Positions 6,267-9,129 of a stretch of 9,129 nt of DNA are shown one piece after another. Position 1 is the stretch's first letter, and every line of letters starts with the position of its first letter. The notes below the pieces were generated by a model that saw nothing but the letters and a program-made list of their open reading frames with translations, was not told where the DNA came from and made no database searches. Source of the DNA: an uncultured Caryophanales bacterium (GTDB lineage: Bacteria > Bacillota_I > Bacilli_A > RF39 > UBA660); NCBI GenBank assembly GCA_947168625.1, contig CAMVMQ010000031.1, positions 1 through 9,129 of the forward strand, written 5' to 3'. The position numbers and the translations under genes were made by a program.

Positions 6267-6295
6267 TATACAATTTTAATTTTATGGTGTATAAT
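6267..6295 (+). promoter_or_regulatory. Promoter of the HerA-like ATPase gene
   Basis: -35 TATACA (6267-6272), 17-bp spacer, perfect -10 TATAAT (6290-6295). It gives a leader of about 20 nt before the ATG at 6325, with AAAGGATG (6309-6316) as ribosome binding site. Confidence 0.6.
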
Positions 6296-6324
6296 TATTA
6301 TAGAATAGAAAGGATGTAGTTAGA

Positions 6325-8082
6325 ATGCTAGGAAAGATTATTGCTATTAATGAAAGTATTGTATCAGTTAGACTTGGCGTTGATATTTATTCAATAGATG
6401 GTTTAATTGGTAAACATGTTGTGTTTAGGGATAAGGACTTTACTAGTATCGGTGAAGTTATTTCTATTGAGGATGGTATCATGAAAGCTGTTCTTACTGG
6501 TGAAATTAGGAATGGTAAATTTTTATTTGGTGATATTACAAAACCATCTTTTAATGCAGCATGTCAGCTTATTGATAATGCTAGTCTTGATATTATTTTA
6601 AGTAGTAGTTCTGACAATAGTATTGTACTTGGTAAAAGTTATGTATATCCTAATTACAATCTTAAACTAGATATAGGAAACTTCTTTTCTAATCATTTTT
6701 CTATTCTAGGTAACTCTGGTTCTGGTAAAAGTTATAGTGTTGCTAAAATACTTCAAAGCGTGTTTTATCAATGTAAGAAATTACCTTTTTATTCGAATAT
6801 ATTCTTATTTGATGCTTATGGTGAGTATCAAAGGGCTTTTTCGAGAATCCATGAGGTCAATGAAAATATTAATTATAAAGTTTATACTACTGATTTAAAT
6901 AGTACAGAATTTGAACTTCTAAGATATCCTTTTTGGCTTCTTGGCGTAGATGATCTTTGTCTACTTATGAATGTTACTTCTAAAGAACAAATTCCTATTA
7001 TTGAGAAAGCATTAAAATTAGTTTCTTATTTTGCGAGAGAAGAATCGGAAGTTATTAGTCAAAAAAATGATATTATTGCTAGATGTTTACTCGATGTATT
7101 GTTTTCTGGTAAAGCTCCTAGTCTTATTAGAAATAAAGTTGTTTCTATCCTAGCCAAATTTAGTACTAGTAATCTTAATCTTGAAATTAAACTTGAAAAA
7201 GGTGGATGGACGAGAACCATTAGACAATGTTTATTTGTTGAACAAGGTGGTGAGTTTGCTGATGTTGAACTTGTTATTGAATATTTAGAAAGTTTATGTC
7301 TTAATAACTTTGAATTATCTCTACCTAATGGTGAGTATATGTATACAATGAAGGATTTTTCTACTGCGCTTGATTTTGCTTTAATTAGTGAAGGAATAAT
7401 GAATAGTGATGCTGCTTTTGAACTTGGTAATGTTCTTAAGGTTAGATTTAATAACCTAATGAATAGTGATTATTCTAGATATTTTGATTTAGATACTTAT
7501 GTTAATAGAGAGGGATTTATAAGTTTATTATTAACTTGTAATAATGGTAGAAAAGCTCAGATTGTTAACTTTAATATTAATTATGTTGATGATAGATTTG
7601 CTAAAAACTTAGTTAAAATTTATTCTAAGTTATTGTTTGATTATATCACTTCTCTTAATCAAAGAGCTTCAATGCCATTTCATATTGTGCTTGAAGAAGC
7701 TCATAGATATGTACAAAATGATAGTGATGTCGATATTCTTGGTTATAACATATTTGAAAGAATTGCTAAAGAAGGTAGAAAATATGGATTACTTCTTGGT
7801 ATAGTATCACAAAGACCATCAGAACTATCGGAAACAACTATTTCACAGTGTAGTAATTTCTTAGTATTTAAAATGTTTCATCCTAAAGATTTACAGTTTA
7901 TAAAAGACATTATATCTAGTGCTGATATTACAGTAACAAATAAAATTAAAACTTTGCATCCTGGTACTTGTATTATGTTTGGTACAGCTTTTAGGATGCC
8001 TACAATTGCTATACTTGATAAACCTAATCCCGAGCCTCTAAGTCAAAGCTGTGATATTAATAATACTTGGTATTTAAAATAA
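6325..8082 (+). CDS. HerA/DUF87-family DNA-translocase-type ATPase
   Basis: This 585-aa protein belongs to the HerA/FtsK-like P-loop ATPases, which form hexameric rings that move along DNA. The N-terminus (about 1-75) is beta-rich and fits the HAS-barrel typical of HerA. Walker A is GNSGSGKS (129-136). A conserved FDAYGEY element lies at 162-168, Walker B is HIVLEEAH (453-460) with the paired glutamates, and the RIAKEGRKYG...SQRPSEL block (479-501) carries the arginine and sensor residues of the family. Residues about 190-400 form a helical insert. Archaeal HerA works with the nuclease NurA in end resection, and bacterial relatives pair with Sir2, DUF4297 or nuclease partners in phage defence. 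No such partner lies in this window, since both neighbours are on the minus strand, so this is a stand-alone unit here. The specific role is open; plasmid or conjugative ATPase relatives are less likely given the N-terminal barrel. Confidence 0.88.
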   Translation: MLGKIIAINESIVSVRLGVDIYSIDGLIGKHVVFRDKDFTSIGEVISIEDGIMKAVLTGEIRNGKFLFGDITKPSFNAACQLIDNASLDIILSSSSDNSIVLGKSYVYPNYNLKLDIGNFFSNHFSILGNSGSGKSYSVAKILQSVFYQCKKLPFYSNIFLFDAYGEYQRAFSRIHEVNENINYKVYTTDLNSTEFELLRYPFWLLGVDDLCLLMNVTSKEQIPIIEKALKLVSYFAREESEVISQKNDIIARCLLDVLFSGKAPSLIRNKVVSILAKFSTSNLNLEIKLEKGGWTRTIRQCLFVEQGGEFADVELVIEYLESLCLNNFELSLPNGEYMYTMKDFSTALDFALISEGIMNSDAAFELGNVLKVRFNNLMNSDYSRYFDLDTYVNREGFISLLLTCNNGRKAQIVNFNINYVDDRFAKNLVKIYSKLLFDYITSLNQRASMPFHIVLEEAHRYVQNDSDVDILGYNIFERIAKEGRKYGLLLGIVSQRPSELSETTISQCSNFLVFKMFHPKDLQFIKDIISSADITVTNKIKTLHPGTCIMFGTAFRMPTIAILDKPNPEPLSQSCDINNTWYLK

Positions 8083-8114
8083 AAAATAGTTCAAACAATA
8101 TGAACTATTTTTTT
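8081..8114. terminator. Perfect bidirectional terminator between convergent genes
   Basis: A 13-bp perfect stem (8081-8093 with 8101-8113) over a 7-nt loop, AACAATA. The arms carry A-runs and T-runs, so each strand ends in T-rich sequence. It overlaps the TAA of the ATPase gene (8080-8082) and the TAG of the metallopeptidase gene (8105-8107), and serves both convergent genes. Confidence 0.88.
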
Positions 8115-9091
8115 AATATTTTATGTTGTTGATTATTTAAATCTTTTTTGAATAAATCATATGCTTCTTTTATTTTATCTAAACTTTCTTTATTATATCC
8201 AGTGATACCAATGGTACTTAGACATTTTTGAAGACTATCTCTATTTAATAGACAAGTATTCAATTCTTCTATTTTATTTATAAATGTATTGTCTTTTCGA
8301 TATTGTTCATACATATATACTGAAAGAGCTCCTGATAAGGTATACCATAGTATATCATGTATTCTTATTGAATCTTCAGTTATTATTTTTTTAAATTTAT
8401 CTATTACTTCTTCATAATCTTCATCTTTTTTATAGAAATATTTATATGATTCTTTTGAAACATCTCCCAAAGATTCATATAATTTAAAAACTTTTGATAC
8501 AATGTATGAATCATATGATACATTATTAAATATATTTATATGATCATATCTTCCAAAATTTGCCTCATAAACAAATCCTTCTGCTTCTAAATAATCAGTA
8601 TATATCAAGGATGCTGTATGGGCAAGGGCTTCTGTCAATAAATCATTTACTTGTCCTCTTCTATCTTCAGGCTGATTACGATAATGAGATATTTCATGTA
8701 CCCATACAATAGCATCTGTAATATATCCGTTGTTATATATTTTAATTGCTTTATGTTTTCCTAAATAGTTATTAAGTCCATACATTATTCTTTCGTAATC
8801 TGTAGTTACTATATCGATTGTCCCATCACTTAATATTCTATTTATATCAAATTGTATTCTTAATTTTTTATAAAATTTATCCATTAACTCAATATTTCGA
8901 AAGAATGTTACTTTTGATATTCTACTCCAATCACCTGCTGCTTTAGGTATTTCTATCGATGTTTGCTTTCCTATAAATTGAGACATTTTGTAGAATACAT
9001 CAATATTATCAAATAATAAATTGTTTCTCTCATGATTATTATTTAAAAATTCATTTAAAAATTCATTAATATTTAATTCTTTATTTTCCAT
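8105..9091 (-). CDS. Putative M3-like zinc metallopeptidase, short form (328 aa)
   Basis: A zinc-binding HExxH motif is present as HEISH (132-136) after a hydrophobic AIVWV stretch. Glu154, 18 residues after the second His, begins EALAHTASLIYTDYL, which matches the register of the third zinc ligand region in M3 peptidases such as oligoendopeptidase F, although the spacing there is usually about 24-25. The C-terminal part (HDILWYTLSGALSVYMYEQY, 245-264, then a helical tail with GITGYNKESLDKIKEA) also resembles the end of PepF-like enzymes. At 328 aa it is much shorter than the usual near-600-aa M3 proteins and lacks most of the N-terminal helical cap. No signal peptide is seen, so it is probably cytoplasmic. 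ATG at 9091 has AAGGGG (9097-9102) 5 nt upstream. Catalytic activity is likely but the family placement is tentative. Confidence 0.68.
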   Translation of the reverse strand: MENKELNINEFLNEFLNNNHERNNLLFDNIDVFYKMSQFIGKQTSIEIPKAAGDWSRISKVTFFRNIELMDKFYKKLRIQFDINRILSDGTIDIVTTDYERIMYGLNNYLGKHKAIKIYNNGYITDAIVWVHEISHYRNQPEDRRGQVNDLLTEALAHTASLIYTDYLEAEGFVYEANFGRYDHINIFNNVSYDSYIVSKVFKLYESLGDVSKESYKYFYKKDEDYEEVIDKFKKIITEDSIRIHDILWYTLSGALSVYMYEQYRKDNTFINKIEELNTCLLNRDSLQKCLSTIGITGYNKESLDKIKEAYDLFKKDLNNQQHKILKK

Positions 9092-9113
9092 AGTTTCCCC
9101 TTGAATGCAAAAT

Positions 9114-9122
9114 ATTATATCA
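9114..9122 (-). promoter_or_regulatory. Extended -10 of the metallopeptidase gene
   Basis: TGA followed by a perfect TATAAT (9114-9119) on the minus strand, about 22 bp before the ATG. The matching -35 would lie beyond the right edge of the window. Confidence 0.5.
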
Positions 9123-9129
9123 TAATTTT

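Noticed and set aside
6325..9091. ATPase plus metallopeptidase as a two-gene defence operon
   Set aside because: The genes are convergent with a strong shared terminator, so they are not co-transcribed; a functional link has no direct support.

Overview
The window is very AT-rich chromosomal DNA from a low-GC Gram-positive-type bacterium. The signs are strong AAGGAGG-type ribosome binding sites, sigma-A-like promoters with 17-bp spacers, T-rich intrinsic terminators, and genes of Bacillota type (an XpaC-like protein and binding-protein/von Willebrand A proteins). A desulfoferrodoxin-type superoxide reductase points to an anaerobe. An uncultured gut Bacilli/Mollicutes relative would fit, but this is inference. 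The Trp codons I checked are TGG, and the stops I located are TAA or TAG.

Left part (1-3453, minus strand): a tight three-gene operon read right to left. A membrane-anchored binding-protein/VWA fusion comes first, then an XpaC-family membrane protein, then a second membrane-anchored binding protein that runs off the left edge. Spacing is 1 bp and then an 11-bp overlap, and one good promoter lies before the first gene. The two binding proteins are paralogous. XpaC and VWA proteins often occur near TelA-type (toxic-anion/tellurite resistance) genes, so a cell-surface or envelope stress complex is the best guess.

Middle (3500-6260, minus strand): a 342-aa protein of unknown family sits under a near-consensus promoter with a palindrome in its leader. 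Upstream of it is a HAD phosphatase gene that is clearly dead. Its start is ATA, it has an in-frame TAA, and a -1 frameshift follows, yet its promoter and ribosome binding site are intact. Next come two abutting perfect hairpins with the same 8-base loop but different stems, then a two-gene operon of desulfoferrodoxin and a 96-aa coiled-coil membrane protein.

Right part (6267-9129): a HerA/DUF87-type DNA-translocase ATPase is read rightward, divergent from the desulfoferrodoxin gene. It converges on a short M3-like zinc metallopeptidase gene on the minus strand, and a perfect 13-bp bidirectional terminator overlaps both stop codons. No complete undescribed system is evident. The strongest leads are the twin hairpins, the triple-lesion pseudogene, the surface operon, the orphan 342-aa gene and the miniature M3-like enzyme.
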